This document shows, piece after piece, positions 17,155 to 25,754 of a stretch of DNA of 64,000 bases. This DNA comes from Chroococcidiopsis sp. CCMEE 29 (GTDB lineage: Bacteria; Cyanobacteriota; Cyanobacteriia; Cyanobacteriales; Chroococcidiopsidaceae). Position 1 is the stretch's first letter. Each line of letters starts with the position of its first letter. Location: positions 5,101,001 to 5,165,000 of the forward strand of contig NZ_CP083761.1 in NCBI RefSeq assembly GCF_023558375.1. Direction: 5' to 3'. The notes beneath the pieces are model-generated. The model saw only the letters and a program-made list of their open reading frames with translations. It was not told the origin of the DNA and searched no databases. Made by a program: the position numbers and the translations under genes.

Positions 17155-17988
17155 TCAACTAATAAGTGTCGCCAATAAAAGTGTCAAGTCATCATCCGTC
17201 CGTTCTGTAATCCTTGGTGATCGCAGAAATGCTCCCAGCTGATCCTTGGCTTCATTCTCATCCTTTACCTCTGCCATAAAGTGGAACAACGGGGAAAAGA
17301 ATGGTTCGTGTGGCTTACCCTGACCCATATCCAAAGCTAGCATTTGCAATCCATCTGAGAGAACTGCAATATTTGACGTTGAACCACGCCATAAAGTTAC
17401 CTGTGCTGTGTTCAAAGCGTTAGGAGAGACCAGGAAAGTAGTTTCGTTAATGTATTCCCCGTGCTGCGGTGCAGTGAGTGCGATCATGTTGCCTTGGCGA
17501 TCGCACGCTACAGCCAAGCCATCCCCGATCTGCACGGCTGCAATCAGTTTAGGTGTGGCAACCACGATAATTAAGGTCGTAGCTAAATCCCGTGCCTTCA
17601 TTTTGCACACTACTGCTTCTGCTTCAACAGCTGTCTTCGCTGCCTCAAGGGCTTTAGTCAAGAGTAGTTGCCAGTCGGGTTCCTCCTCAGGTAATTGCAG
17701 CGTGGACTCTCTACATAGTGCTTCTACAATTGTTTCTACCGCTGTTTGAGTAGCGACGATTGCTCCAACTTTACCCAAAGTTGCTGAACCTGCACCATCG
17801 CCTACCGCCGCTACTAACACTCCCTTTGGCAACTTCTGCCAGTGATGAGCATCTTGACAAAGTTGTCCTACTTTTTCATGACTTGTGCCACGAACCGACG
17901 CTGCTACTACGTGCCAGTACCATAACTGTTGAGAAGTATTCAATCGTCTTTGTGTATGTAACTCTTCATGGGGGTCACTCAAGTTCAT
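17155..17988 (-). CDS. PP2C-type protein phosphatase (TerY-P/PphC type)
   Basis: The 277-residue protein has a PP2C core with VAAVGDGAGSATLGKVGAIV where canonical enzymes have DGMGG. It also has VQIGDGLAVACDRQG and the terminal TERTDDDLTLLL that supplies metal-binding aspartates. The GDGAGS form is what YegK/PphC-like phosphatases show. The N-terminus (WHVVAASVRGTSHEKVGQLCQDAH) carries the RG and D positions of the first motif. It would reverse phosphorylation by the adjacent kinase. The 7-base gap between them indicates one transcript. Confidence 0.87.
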   Translation of the reverse strand: MNLSDPHEELHTQRRLNTSQQLWYWHVVAASVRGTSHEKVGQLCQDAHHWQKLPKGVLVAAVGDGAGSATLGKVGAIVATQTAVETIVEALCRESTLQLPEEEPDWQLLLTKALEAAKTAVEAEAVVCKMKARDLATTLIIVVATPKLIAAVQIGDGLAVACDRQGNMIALTAPQHGEYINETTFLVSPNALNTAQVTLWRGSTSNIAVLSDGLQMLALDMGQGKPHEPFFSPLFHFMAEVKDENEAKDQLGAFLRSPRITERTDDDLTLLLATLIS

Positions 17989-18320
17989 TAAATTTCTCGC
18001 TGGGTTCCTCGCTCCTTGCAGGCAAGTAAGGAAAGTGAGGCGAGGTGTGTCGCTTTCCTAATATAACTTTTAGGTATAGGGTTATGTAATCTAGCGATGC
18101 CAATTAACTTGTTTGCTTTTACCTTAGTCTAATACCAAATCCGGCTCAGTCACCCCCTTTTTCTAGTAGTCCGCGACGGCGGACTTTGTTTGTGTAGCCG
18201 CGACTTCTAGTCGCCAGGGTTAGAAGGGAGCTATAAAAGTGGATTTAGTCTAAATCAGAATCAAAGCAAGCACTCAAAAACCAAGCACAGGTTCTTAACT
18301 TTGTGCTTGAAGTCAGTTTA
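17989..18320. other. Spacer between the PP2C and vWA genes
   Basis: This 332-base gap holds a copy of a palindromic dispersed repeat (18167-18217) and no gene. The gap is wide enough that the vWA gene may have its own transcript. Confidence 0.55.
18167..18217. repeat. Dispersed palindromic repeat, copy 1
   Basis: Two hairpins in a row: AGTCCGC-GACG-GCGGACT (18168-18185 region, 7-base stem) and GCGACT-TCT-AGTCGC (18200-18214). The same pair in the same order occurs at 39381-39470, and a partial copy at 38118-38151. Confidence 0.7.
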
Positions 18321-18995
18321 CTAAAACACTCCCCAACCTACTGGTGGCAGCGCTACCTGCTCATCTAACTTTGAATAGGAGACGGCGGACATACTAGCTG
18401 AGAGCCAAAGGAACAATTCTGTAAAGTTTAATCCCTTCAGCTTAATCGGAGTCCTTACACAGATTTGGCTTAAGCGTGTCATGTTAGCATTTTCTACACC
18501 TACTGTAAAAAAAGCAACTCGCTTATTATCTTCATCATCTTTCAAGCGCTGTGTTGCTTGCTCAACAATTTGCTCTGGTTCTCCTTGTGGCTCTCCGTCG
18601 GTGATCATGAATATCCACGGACGATAATAAGCCACCCCATTGGCGCGATACAACGCCTTGCGGGTTTGGAGTATATCCAACGCTTTGTTGATTCCTGAAC
18701 CTAGACTAGTCAACCCCTGCGCTGTTAATGTCGGCGGTTCAAACTCGTCAGCAGTTACAAAATCCTGCACGACATTAATATCACAGTCAAAGGTGACTAC
18801 TGCTACCTCAACTCGCCGCGAAGCAAGCGAGTTTTTAATCAAGTCATCTCTAAACGTACGCAACCCTTGATTCAAAGCATCAATCGGTGCGCCTTGCATA
18901 GAGCCAGATGTATCTACTAAGAGAACACACGGGCAACGTGCCTCTGGATTCTCTGCGAACTCTACCGCTTCGTCAAGTTTTATTGGGTCAGGCAT
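18321..18995 (-). CDS. von Willebrand factor A domain protein (TerY/YegL type)
   Basis: The 224-residue protein is nearly all vWA domain. The MIDAS motif is plain (VLLVDTSGSMQGAPI, near 27-41), with further metal-site residues at TSLGSGINKAL and MITDGEPQGEP. No signal peptide or membrane span is present, so it is cytoplasmic. Together with the PP2C and kinase genes downstream on the same strand it forms the vWA-phosphatase-kinase set of TerY-P systems (E. coli YegL-PphC-YegI). Its partner or target is unknown. Confidence 0.87.
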   Translation of the reverse strand: MPDPIKLDEAVEFAENPEARCPCVLLVDTSGSMQGAPIDALNQGLRTFRDDLIKNSLASRRVEVAVVTFDCDINVVQDFVTADEFEPPTLTAQGLTSLGSGINKALDILQTRKALYRANGVAYYRPWIFMITDGEPQGEPEQIVEQATQRLKDDEDNKRVAFFTVGVENANMTRLSQICVRTPIKLKGLNFTELFLWLSASMSAVSYSKLDEQVALPPVGWGVF

Positions 18996-19800
18996 ATCTA
19001 AACTTTAGGCTGGAGACAGGCTGCTCCGTTTTGTGTAGTTTTTTATCAACAAAGAGCGTCAGTAGTTGGGCCACATGAATATGTTAGTCTATGATAATTC
19101 GGCTTTTAGAAATCAGCTGCTCCTAAGAGCGATTTGATTTGTGGGGCAAGCAGGCCTCTAGCATGCACAGGCAAGATGCCCTATCAATTTTGGATTTTAG
19201 ATTTGGGAGCCACTTGCGTGCGGAGGTTCCCCCCGCCCTTGCAAAGTGGCGTGATTTTGGATTGAGCAACTGGTGCTGTGAGCCAGTTTCAGAGTAGCCA
19301 TTTGTAGCCTACTTAACTGAAAACAGTACTATGCCACATCTCACAACTTATAATTTAGGATTGCTATAGTTCACTTGTTGGGTGAGTATCAGTAGTCAGC
19401 AGTTCCCACTACTCACACCAACCTTGAGCTTTAATTTTCAGTAGCAGCGGACTTCATTTAGGTGCAGCCAAGGTTCTAGATAAAAATGGACTCAGTGTCC
19501 ATCAGTCAGACAAAGCACTAAATTTCTATGTTAAAACTGTAAACTTGATTGGTAAATCTTAAAGATTGCGCTATATTCAAAAAAACACTGGCATAACCAC
19601 CTTAGTTTGAGGCGCTTTGGCGAGCAAAAGCCATTGACACAGCCACAGTAAATTATTATGACTCCCGCTATTGAAGTTTAGAGAGTAATTAAATATCAAA
19701 CATAAAACTCAATTAGCTAAGGTTTCTTACTGAACCATTTCACTCAATCAAAAAAGCTTCTAGTTGTTATTGTAAGTTTTTCTTAAGGTTTAATTGCCAA
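18996..19800. other. 805-base intergenic region before the taxis operon
   Basis: This is a divergent promoter region with no gene on either strand. It contains TTTTGGAT-type units near 19185 and 19255, a nested palindrome at 19209-19250, and a loose inverted repeat with GTGAGTA arms near 19382-19416. The remainder shows nothing recognisable. Confidence 0.55.
19209..19250. repeat. Nested palindromic element
   Basis: Outer arms GCCACTT/AAGTGGC enclose an inner G+C-rich palindrome (GCGGAGG...CCCCGC). It is flanked by TTTTGGAT-type heptamer units on both sides and resembles a small dispersed repeat. Confidence 0.5.
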
Positions 19801-21288
19801 ATGGCCAGCTGCGGAACCTTTCAAAAACTACGTCCGTTGAGTTTGTTAGCGCATCTATCGAATTGTTATGATAGCGCTCATTTAAAAGTAAATAGTAGTT
19901 CGATTTTCTGGTCGATCTACCTGGAGCAAGGAAAAATCACCTACGCTTCGCATTCAATTGCTCCCTTCGATCGGCTTGATTGCCATTTGCGTCGGCTTAG
20001 TTATAAAATTCCTTCACTTAGCAGTGAAACTAGAGCACAGCTACGTTTACTATTTGAAACTGACCCCGAAAGTCAGTCAATGCCAAATTCTGATTATCAA
20101 GCGATTTGCTGGTTAGTTGATCGCCAGTATTTGAATGCGACTCAAGCAGCAGAATTAATCGCAGGATTAGTTAAAGAAGTCATTGAATCCTTCCTCTTGG
20201 TAAAACAAGGAACTTACGAATTGAATGCCAAGCTTGGTGGAACGACTGATTTCTGTCGGCTCGACTTTCAACCTATAGTTGAAGATTGTCAAAAACGTTT
20301 GCAGGCTTGGAAATCTCTGGGACCAGAAATTTGGTCTCCCTATCAACGTCCTTACTTTTCAAATCGCAATTCAACCCAGCAGCAAATTTTACCAGAAATT
20401 AACAAAAGATTAGCTGCGATTCTGAAAGGTTTTAGTTTTCGTCATCTTGCTATTTTACTGAATCAAGACGAACTGCAGTTGGCGCAAAGCTTGCACCAAT
20501 ACGTAATCAATGGAACTATTTTATTACAAGCGCCCTATCCACCATTTGACCAACTACCAAAAATAGGCGAACCATCACCAGCCAATCAGGTTCCTCCTCT
20601 AGAAGCAGTTTATAAACCACCAGCACCAATTAGTCCTCTTACTGTAAATAATTCTGCAACTTCTTCAGACAAGATATTTCCAATTGCTCAATCATCAAAA
20701 ACTCCTCCTCAAAACGTCACCTTAAATCCCCAAAATATTCAGCGGGCAGAATTAAAGGGAATAAAAATTCCTTCTCCAGAGAACATCATCTTAAATCCCC
20801 AAAATACACAGCCAGCAGAATTAAACAGAGATACAGGTAATATCCCTGCGTCCAGTAATAATAATCCTGTCGATCAAACAGCTAGTCCCTCAAATAAAAT
20901 ACCAACAGAACCGGCTATCAAGAGTACATACAAAATTGTATGTGTAGATGATAGTCCAACCATGTTAAAAGAGCTTAATTATTTCTTGGACGATGAAAGT
21001 TTTTCAGTTTTTACAATTGGCGATTCAGTTAAAGCTTTAATGCAAATCGTTAGAGTTAAGCCGGACTTGATTTTGTTAGACGTGAACATGGCAGGAATAG
21101 ATGGTTATGAGCTATGTAAACTATTACGAAATCATTCGCTGTTCAAAAATACACCTGTTATTATGGTTACGGGAAACACTGGGATTATAGACAGAGTAAA
21201 AGCCAGGCTAGTAGGAGCATCGGGTTATTTGACAAAACCTTTTACGCAGTCAGATTTGCTCAAACTTGTGTTTAGGCATTTATCTTAA
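19801..21288 (+). CDS. PATAN-type response regulator (PixG/PilG/PatA-like)
   Basis: The 495-residue protein has an N-terminal PATAN/DUF4388-like domain (about 1-240, with FWSIYLEQGKITYASH). A low-complexity Pro/Asn/Gln linker follows (about 255-370), then a C-terminal receiver domain (about 378-495). The receiver shows the acidic pair CVDDSPT, the phospho-acceptor in LILLDVNMAGIDG, and the lysine of GYLTKPFT. It heads a five-gene unit in the order known from cyanobacterial pix, pil and hmp taxis operons. In those systems the first gene product is a CheY-like output for phototaxis or hormogonium motility. Confidence 0.88.
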   Translation: MASCGTFQKLRPLSLLAHLSNCYDSAHLKVNSSSIFWSIYLEQGKITYASHSIAPFDRLDCHLRRLSYKIPSLSSETRAQLRLLFETDPESQSMPNSDYQAICWLVDRQYLNATQAAELIAGLVKEVIESFLLVKQGTYELNAKLGGTTDFCRLDFQPIVEDCQKRLQAWKSLGPEIWSPYQRPYFSNRNSTQQQILPEINKRLAAILKGFSFRHLAILLNQDELQLAQSLHQYVINGTILLQAPYPPFDQLPKIGEPSPANQVPPLEAVYKPPAPISPLTVNNSATSSDKIFPIAQSSKTPPQNVTLNPQNIQRAELKGIKIPSPENIILNPQNTQPAELNRDTGNIPASSNNNPVDQTASPSNKIPTEPAIKSTYKIVCVDDSPTMLKELNYFLDDESFSVFTIGDSVKALMQIVRVKPDLILLDVNMAGIDGYELCKLLRNHSLFKNTPVIMVTGNTGIIDRVKARLVGASGYLTKPFTQSDLLKLVFRHLS

Positions 21289-21327
21289 GTGATAATTTAT
21301 TATTATCGCCTTGTTTGAGGACTAAGC

Positions 21328-21690
21328 GTGAGAACAGTTTTAGTTGTTGAAGATACTCTTTCTACATTGGAGCTAATAAGTACCTACCTGCGTGAGAGCG
21401 GTTATAACGTTATTCTTGCTACAGACGCCAAAGAAGCTTTAATTAAAGCTGTGCAACACAAGCTTGATGCTATTGTTACTGATGTAGTAATGCCAGGGAT
21501 AAGTGGGTTTGAGCTATGTCGTCTACTAAAAAAAAATCCAGCGACTGAAAAACTGCCAATTATTATTTGTAGTTCCAAAAATCAGGAAATTGATAAAATT
21601 TGGGGCTTGAAACAAGGGGCTGAGGTTTATGTCACAAAACCCTTTACCCGAGAACAGTTAATCAGTGCTGTTAAATCTGTGGTGGCTTGA
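21328..21690 (+). CDS. CheY-like response regulator (PixH/PilH-like)
   Basis: The 120-residue protein is a bare receiver domain: acidic residues in VVEDTLST, phospho-acceptor Asp in AIVTDVVMPGISGFEL, the S/T switch in IIICSSKN, and the lysine of VYVTKPFTRE. It begins with GTG after the ribosome site GAGGAC. It lies 39 bases after the PATAN regulator and 4 bases before the CheW ATG. It would accept phosphate from the CheA encoded at the end of the operon. Confidence 0.9.
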   Translation: MRTVLVVEDTLSTLELISTYLRESGYNVILATDAKEALIKAVQHKLDAIVTDVVMPGISGFELCRLLKKNPATEKLPIIICSSKNQEIDKIWGLKQGAEVYVTKPFTREQLISAVKSVVA

Positions 21691-21694
21691 GCTT

Positions 21695-22189
21695 ATGGAT
21701 ACCCCAATACTGGCATCTCAAATCAATCAAGAAGACAAAAATTTAGGGGATAGTTATTTAAAATTTTATCTCGATCCACAGACGCCAGCTATTTTAGCAA
21801 TGGAGCATGTGCAAGAAGTGCTACTTATTCCGCCTCGGCGCATTACTCCAATGCCTAATATGCCTGAATGCGTGCTGGGGTTAATAAATCGACACAATCG
21901 AGTAGTGTGGGGGATTGACTTAGCGCAAATGCTAAGCCTACAACCGCTTAGTACTAATGCCCAACACTATAATGTAGTAATCATTAAAGTCGGGCAAAGT
22001 CCTTTAGGGTTGGTGGTGCAGGAAGTTAAAGGTTTAACACGGTTTACATCTGATTCTATTCAAGCCCCAATGGGACTTGTGAACTCATTTTTAACTTCTT
22101 ATTTACATGGATGTATTTTACAGCAACAAGAGGTCTTGCTAGTGTTGAATGCTGAAGCAATTATGGTTTCACCTTGTTTTATCCAATGA
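21695..22189 (+). CDS. CheW-like adaptor (PixI/PilI-like)
   Basis: From the ATG at 21695 the product is 164 residues. CheW features are visible: LAMEHVQEVLLIPPRRITPMP, then VLGLINRHNRVVWGIDLAQML and LGLVVQEVKGL. It would couple the receptor to CheA. An upstream in-frame codon at 21665 lies inside the CheY gene and is rejected because the ATG gives the normal CheW N-terminus. It is 52 bases upstream of the receptor gene. Confidence 0.88.
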   Translation: MDTPILASQINQEDKNLGDSYLKFYLDPQTPAILAMEHVQEVLLIPPRRITPMPNMPECVLGLINRHNRVVWGIDLAQMLSLQPLSTNAQHYNVVIIKVGQSPLGLVVQEVKGLTRFTSDSIQAPMGLVNSFLTSYLHGCILQQQEVLLVLNAEAIMVSPCFIQ

Positions 22190-22241
22190 TTAGCTTGGTT
22201 GCTGAAGGGATCAATATTTGCTCTTACTCGGAGACGCTGGT

Positions 22242-25200
22242 ATGACTACAAAATTTGATTCAGAACAAGCTGACAAACAGCGACGGTACGAAGGAGTAGA
22301 CAGTCTTAATAATGGGATGAAGTACAACGTTACAAGCGGTAGCGAGTATCATCAAGGTCTACCAAAGCCTGGCTTACCAAAAGTGGATGTTAATCAGGAT
22401 CGAGCAGAGCATCCGAGTCTCTCCACTCGCCATCAGCCCAATAAATCTCGCCCTCGATGGTGGCGGCGACTCAGCTTAAGAACCAAGGCAACAACTTTAG
22501 CGATCGCCCTCAGCACAATTCCCATTCTAGCCTTGGGGGCGACGGCCTATTATTTAACGAATAAAAACATCACCAGGAGCATAACTCAGCAACAACAAGC
22601 TGCTACCATCTCCTTAGCAAATAAGCTCGATCGCTTTATAGGTGGGCGTTATAAAGATATTCAAACCCTGGCTGGACTAAGTCTTCTCAATAACCCACAG
22701 GTGCGGGCATTCACTTCTAATCGAGAAAAGCAAGCGCTACTCGATCAATTTATTAAGAATAATGAAGGCTATGACAGTATTGCTGTGATTGACCTGAATG
22801 GCAAAATCATGTGGCAATCGTCTGGGCAAGTGATTACTGACTACAGCAAGATAGATTATTTTCAGGAAGTTATTAGAACGAATCGTCCTGTAATTACTCC
22901 CCCCAGAAAGTCATTGGCAACAGGCGATTATTCTATCTTTGTTGCTGCACCGATCAGAGATTCGCAGACAGGCACAACCATTGGCGTAGTGCGATCGCGC
23001 ACCCCTGTAGGCTATTTCAATCAGCTCGTTCAGACAGAAGCCCAACAGTTAGCACAGAACATCCAAGGTTTTGGCACAGAAGAATACCTAGCGATCAACG
23101 ACCTAGGAAAAGTTTTTATTGCCCCCACAACCCACACAGACTATATCGGCAGGGATATTCAAGCAATTTTTCCCAACGCTGCGGTTCGATTAAAAGCAGC
23201 GGATACAGTTGGTAGTGTAGAGGATTTTGATCGGCTGGAGCAAGAAAAGTACTTGGTATCCTACGCTCCCTTGAGAGAACTTGAGGGGGTGGCAGAATTG
23301 AACTGGGGTGCGATGGTTGCCCAACCGACCGATCAGATCTTTGCCGGATTGCGGGGGCTGCTATTCACATTTTTGCTGGGGACTGGGTTGACAGTATTGC
23401 TGGCAGCTGCGATCGCTGCCATGCTGGTAAACCGAGCTTTGCGTCCAGTCATGAACGCAACTAAGGCAGTTGGAAAAATCGGTCAAGGGCGACTAGATAC
23501 TAGGGTTCCAGTGGCAGGGGAAGACGAACTAGCTGTCTTGGGTTCCAATATCAACTTAATGGCAGATCAACTTCAGACTCAACTACACCATCAACAAGAC
23601 ATTGCCGAACGAGCCCATTTATTTGCCGATACAACCCTCCGCATTCGTCAGTCTCTCAACTTCAAAGACATCCTTAATACCGCAGTTAAAGAGGTACGAA
23701 AAGTCCTCAAGGCAGATCGAGTGGTGATTTATGGCTTTGACTCTAACTGGAAGGGAAAAATCTTAGCTGAATCTGCTACTGCTGGTTGGATTCAAACGCT
23801 GGGGGCAGAAATAGATGACCCCTGTTTCAGGGAGAGTTATGCCAAACAATATCGAGATGGGCGGGTGCGGGCGATTGATAATATTTACCAAGCAGAGCTT
23901 ACACCCTGCCTGATTCAGCAATTAGAACAATTTGAAGTCAAGGCAAAATTAGTTGCCCCGGTGATCAAAGACAATCAACTGCTTGGCTTACTGATTGCTC
24001 ATCAGTGCGCCAAACCCCGTGTTTGGCAGCAGTCTGAAATTGATTTATTTACACAGTTAGCAACTCAAGTTGGCTTCGCCCTAGACCAAGCCAGCCTTCT
24101 AGAACAGGTAGAAAAAGCGCGTCAAGTAGCTGAATTGGGTTCTCAAGAGCAACGTCAACAAAAAGAAGCGCTACAGCTATTTGCGGACATTGCCTTTCGC
24201 ATTCGTCAATCTTTAAGCTTGCAAGATATTGTCCAAACTACAGTTAGAGAAGTTCGCAAACTACTCAAAACGGATCGAGTAGTTGTCTATCACCTGGATG
24301 CTAATGGCGATGGAACAGTTGTAGCAGAATCGGTTGCCTCTAATTTAACTCAAATGATGGGGGTGAATATCAATGACCCCTGTTTTAAGCAACGCCATGC
24401 AAAAGAGTATCAGCAGGGTCGTGTGCGTGCCATTAATAATATTGATATCGAACCGGGTTTGACTGATTGTCACGTCATGACATTGAAGCAATTTGAAGTC
24501 AAATCAAACTTGGTTGTACCAATTATGGTTAACACCCAACTATTTGGCTTAATGATTGCTCATCACTGCTTGGAACCACGGGTTTGGCAACAGTATGAAA
24601 TCGATGTATTCGCCCAGTTGGCAACCCAAATGGGAATTGCGATCGCTCAAGCAACTCTGCTAGAGGAACTAGAACAAGCACGTCAACAAGCTGAAGTAAT
24701 TTCTCAGGAACAGCGTGAACAAAAAGAGTCCCTACAACGTCAATTAGCAGAATTCCTGACCTACGTTGAAGGAGTCTCTAGTGGTGACTTAACTGTACGA
24801 GCAGAAGTGACAGCCGGTGAAATCGGTACAGTGGCTGACTTTTTCAATTCCATCATCGAAAGTCTACGCCAACTTGTGACTCAAGTGAAAAAAGCTGCTA
24901 GACAGGTCAACATTTCAGTTGGGGAAAACGCTGGGGCAATCCGTCAACTGGCTGATGAGGCGCTGCAACAGGCTGAAGAAATTACCCGTACCCTTGATTC
25001 AGTTGAGCAGATGACACTTTCGATTAAAGCTGTTGCTGCAAGCGCCAACCAAGCTGCGGAAGTAGCCCGCACTGCCTATGACACAGCAGAGACTGGAGAG
25101 GCGATGATGAATCGCACGGTTGAAAGTATCTTAGATTTACGAGAAACTGTCGCAGCAACTGCCAATAAGGTAAAGCTACTGGGCGAATCTTCCCAACAAA

Positions 25201-25754
25201 TTTCTAAAGTCGTTTCATTAATTAACCAAATTGCCCTACAAACTAATGTATTAGCAATCAATGCTAGTATTGAGGCAGCTAAGGCAGGCGAAGAAGGTAG
25301 GGGATTTGCTGTAGTTGCTGAAGAAGTCGGTCAACTAGCAACTAAGTCAGCCGCAGCGACTAAAGAAATTGAACAAATTGTTGAGAACATTCAAATAGAA
25401 ACAAGTGAAGTAGTTAAGGCGATGGAACTCGGAACTACTCAGGTAATTGAAGGCGCTCATTTTGTCGAAGATACTAAGAAGAGCCTAGGGCAGATTTTAG
25501 AGGTATCTCATCAAATTTATCAATTGGTGCAGTCGATTTCGAATGCAACCGTAACTCAGGCTGAGACTGCTCAAGCTGTGACTAATTTGATGAAAGAAAT
25601 TACTAATGTCTCTGAAGGCACTTCTGAATACTCTAGCCAAATTTCTAATTCTTTACAACGCACTGTAGAGGTAGCGCGGCAGTTACAAGTGTCTGTAGGT
25701 AATTTTAAAATTGGTGACGAGACTATTAGTTATGTCCCAGGAAAAAGAACGTGA
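22242..25754 (+). CDS. Methyl-accepting receptor with dCache-like, HAMP and two cyanobacteriochrome-type GAF domains (PixJ/PilJ-like)
   Basis: From the ATG at 22242 (ribosome site GGAG) the product is 1170 residues. A membrane span near residues 85-105 is followed by a periplasmic dCache-like region ([17 protein letters not shown]), a second span ([20 protein letters not shown]), and HAMP. Two GAF domains follow (about 455-630 and 640-815), then a second HAMP-like segment and a methyl-accepting signalling domain ([20 protein letters not shown]). GAF1 has DPCF (Cys528) and a second Cys at 556 followed by Leu. GAF2 has DPCF (Cys714) and Cys743-His744. These are the two cysteine sites of DXCF cyanobacteriochromes. 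A light-sensing role in taxis is inferred. Confidence 0.88.
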   Translation: MTTKFDSEQADKQRRYEGVDSLNNGMKYNVTSGSEYHQGLPKPGLPKVDVNQDRAEHPSLSTRHQPNKSRPRWWRRLSLRTKATTLAIALSTIPILALGATAYYLTNKNITRSITQQQQAATISLANKLDRFIGGRYKDIQTLAGLSLLNNPQVRAFTSNREKQALLDQFIKNNEGYDSIAVIDLNGKIMWQSSGQVITDYSKIDYFQEVIRTNRPVITPPRKSLATGDYSIFVAAPIRDSQTGTTIGVVRSRTPVGYFNQLVQTEAQQLAQNIQGFGTEEYLAINDLGKVFIAPTTHTDYIGRDIQAIFPNAAVRLKAADTVGSVEDFDRLEQEKYLVSYAPLRELEGVAELNWGAMVAQPTDQIFAGLRGLLFTFLLGTGLTVLLAAAIAAMLVNRALRPVMNATKAVGKIGQGRLDTRVPVAGEDELAVLGSNINLMADQLQTQLHHQQDIAERAHLFADTTLRIRQSLNFKDILNTAVKEVRKVLKADRVVIYGFDSNWKGKILAESATAGWIQTLGAEIDDPCFRESYAKQYRDGRVRAIDNIYQAELTPCLIQQLEQFEVKAKLVAPVIKDNQLLGLLIAHQCAKPRVWQQSEIDLFTQLATQVGFALDQASLLEQVEKARQVAELGSQEQRQQKEALQLFADIAFRIRQSLSLQDIVQTTVREVRKLLKTDRVVVYHLDANGDGTVVAESVASNLTQMMGVNINDPCFKQRHAKEYQQGRVRAINNIDIEPGLTDCHVMTLKQFEVKSNLVVPIMVNTQLFGLMIAHHCLEPRVWQQYEIDVFAQLATQMGIAIAQATLLEELEQARQQAEVISQEQREQKESLQRQLAEFLTYVEGVSSGDLTVRAEVTAGEIGTVADFFNSIIESLRQLVTQVKKAARQVNISVGENAGAIRQLADEALQQAEEITRTLDSVEQMTLSIKAVAASANQAAEVARTAYDTAETGEAMMNRTVESILDLRETVAATANKVKLLGESSQQISKVVSLINQIALQTNVLAINASIEAAKAGEEGRGFAVVAEEVGQLATKSAAATKEIEQIVENIQIETSEVVKAMELGTTQVIEGAHFVEDTKKSLGQILEVSHQIYQLVQSISNATVTQAETAQAVTNLMKEITNVSEGTSEYSSQISNSLQRTVEVARQLQVSVGNFKIGDETISYVPGKRT

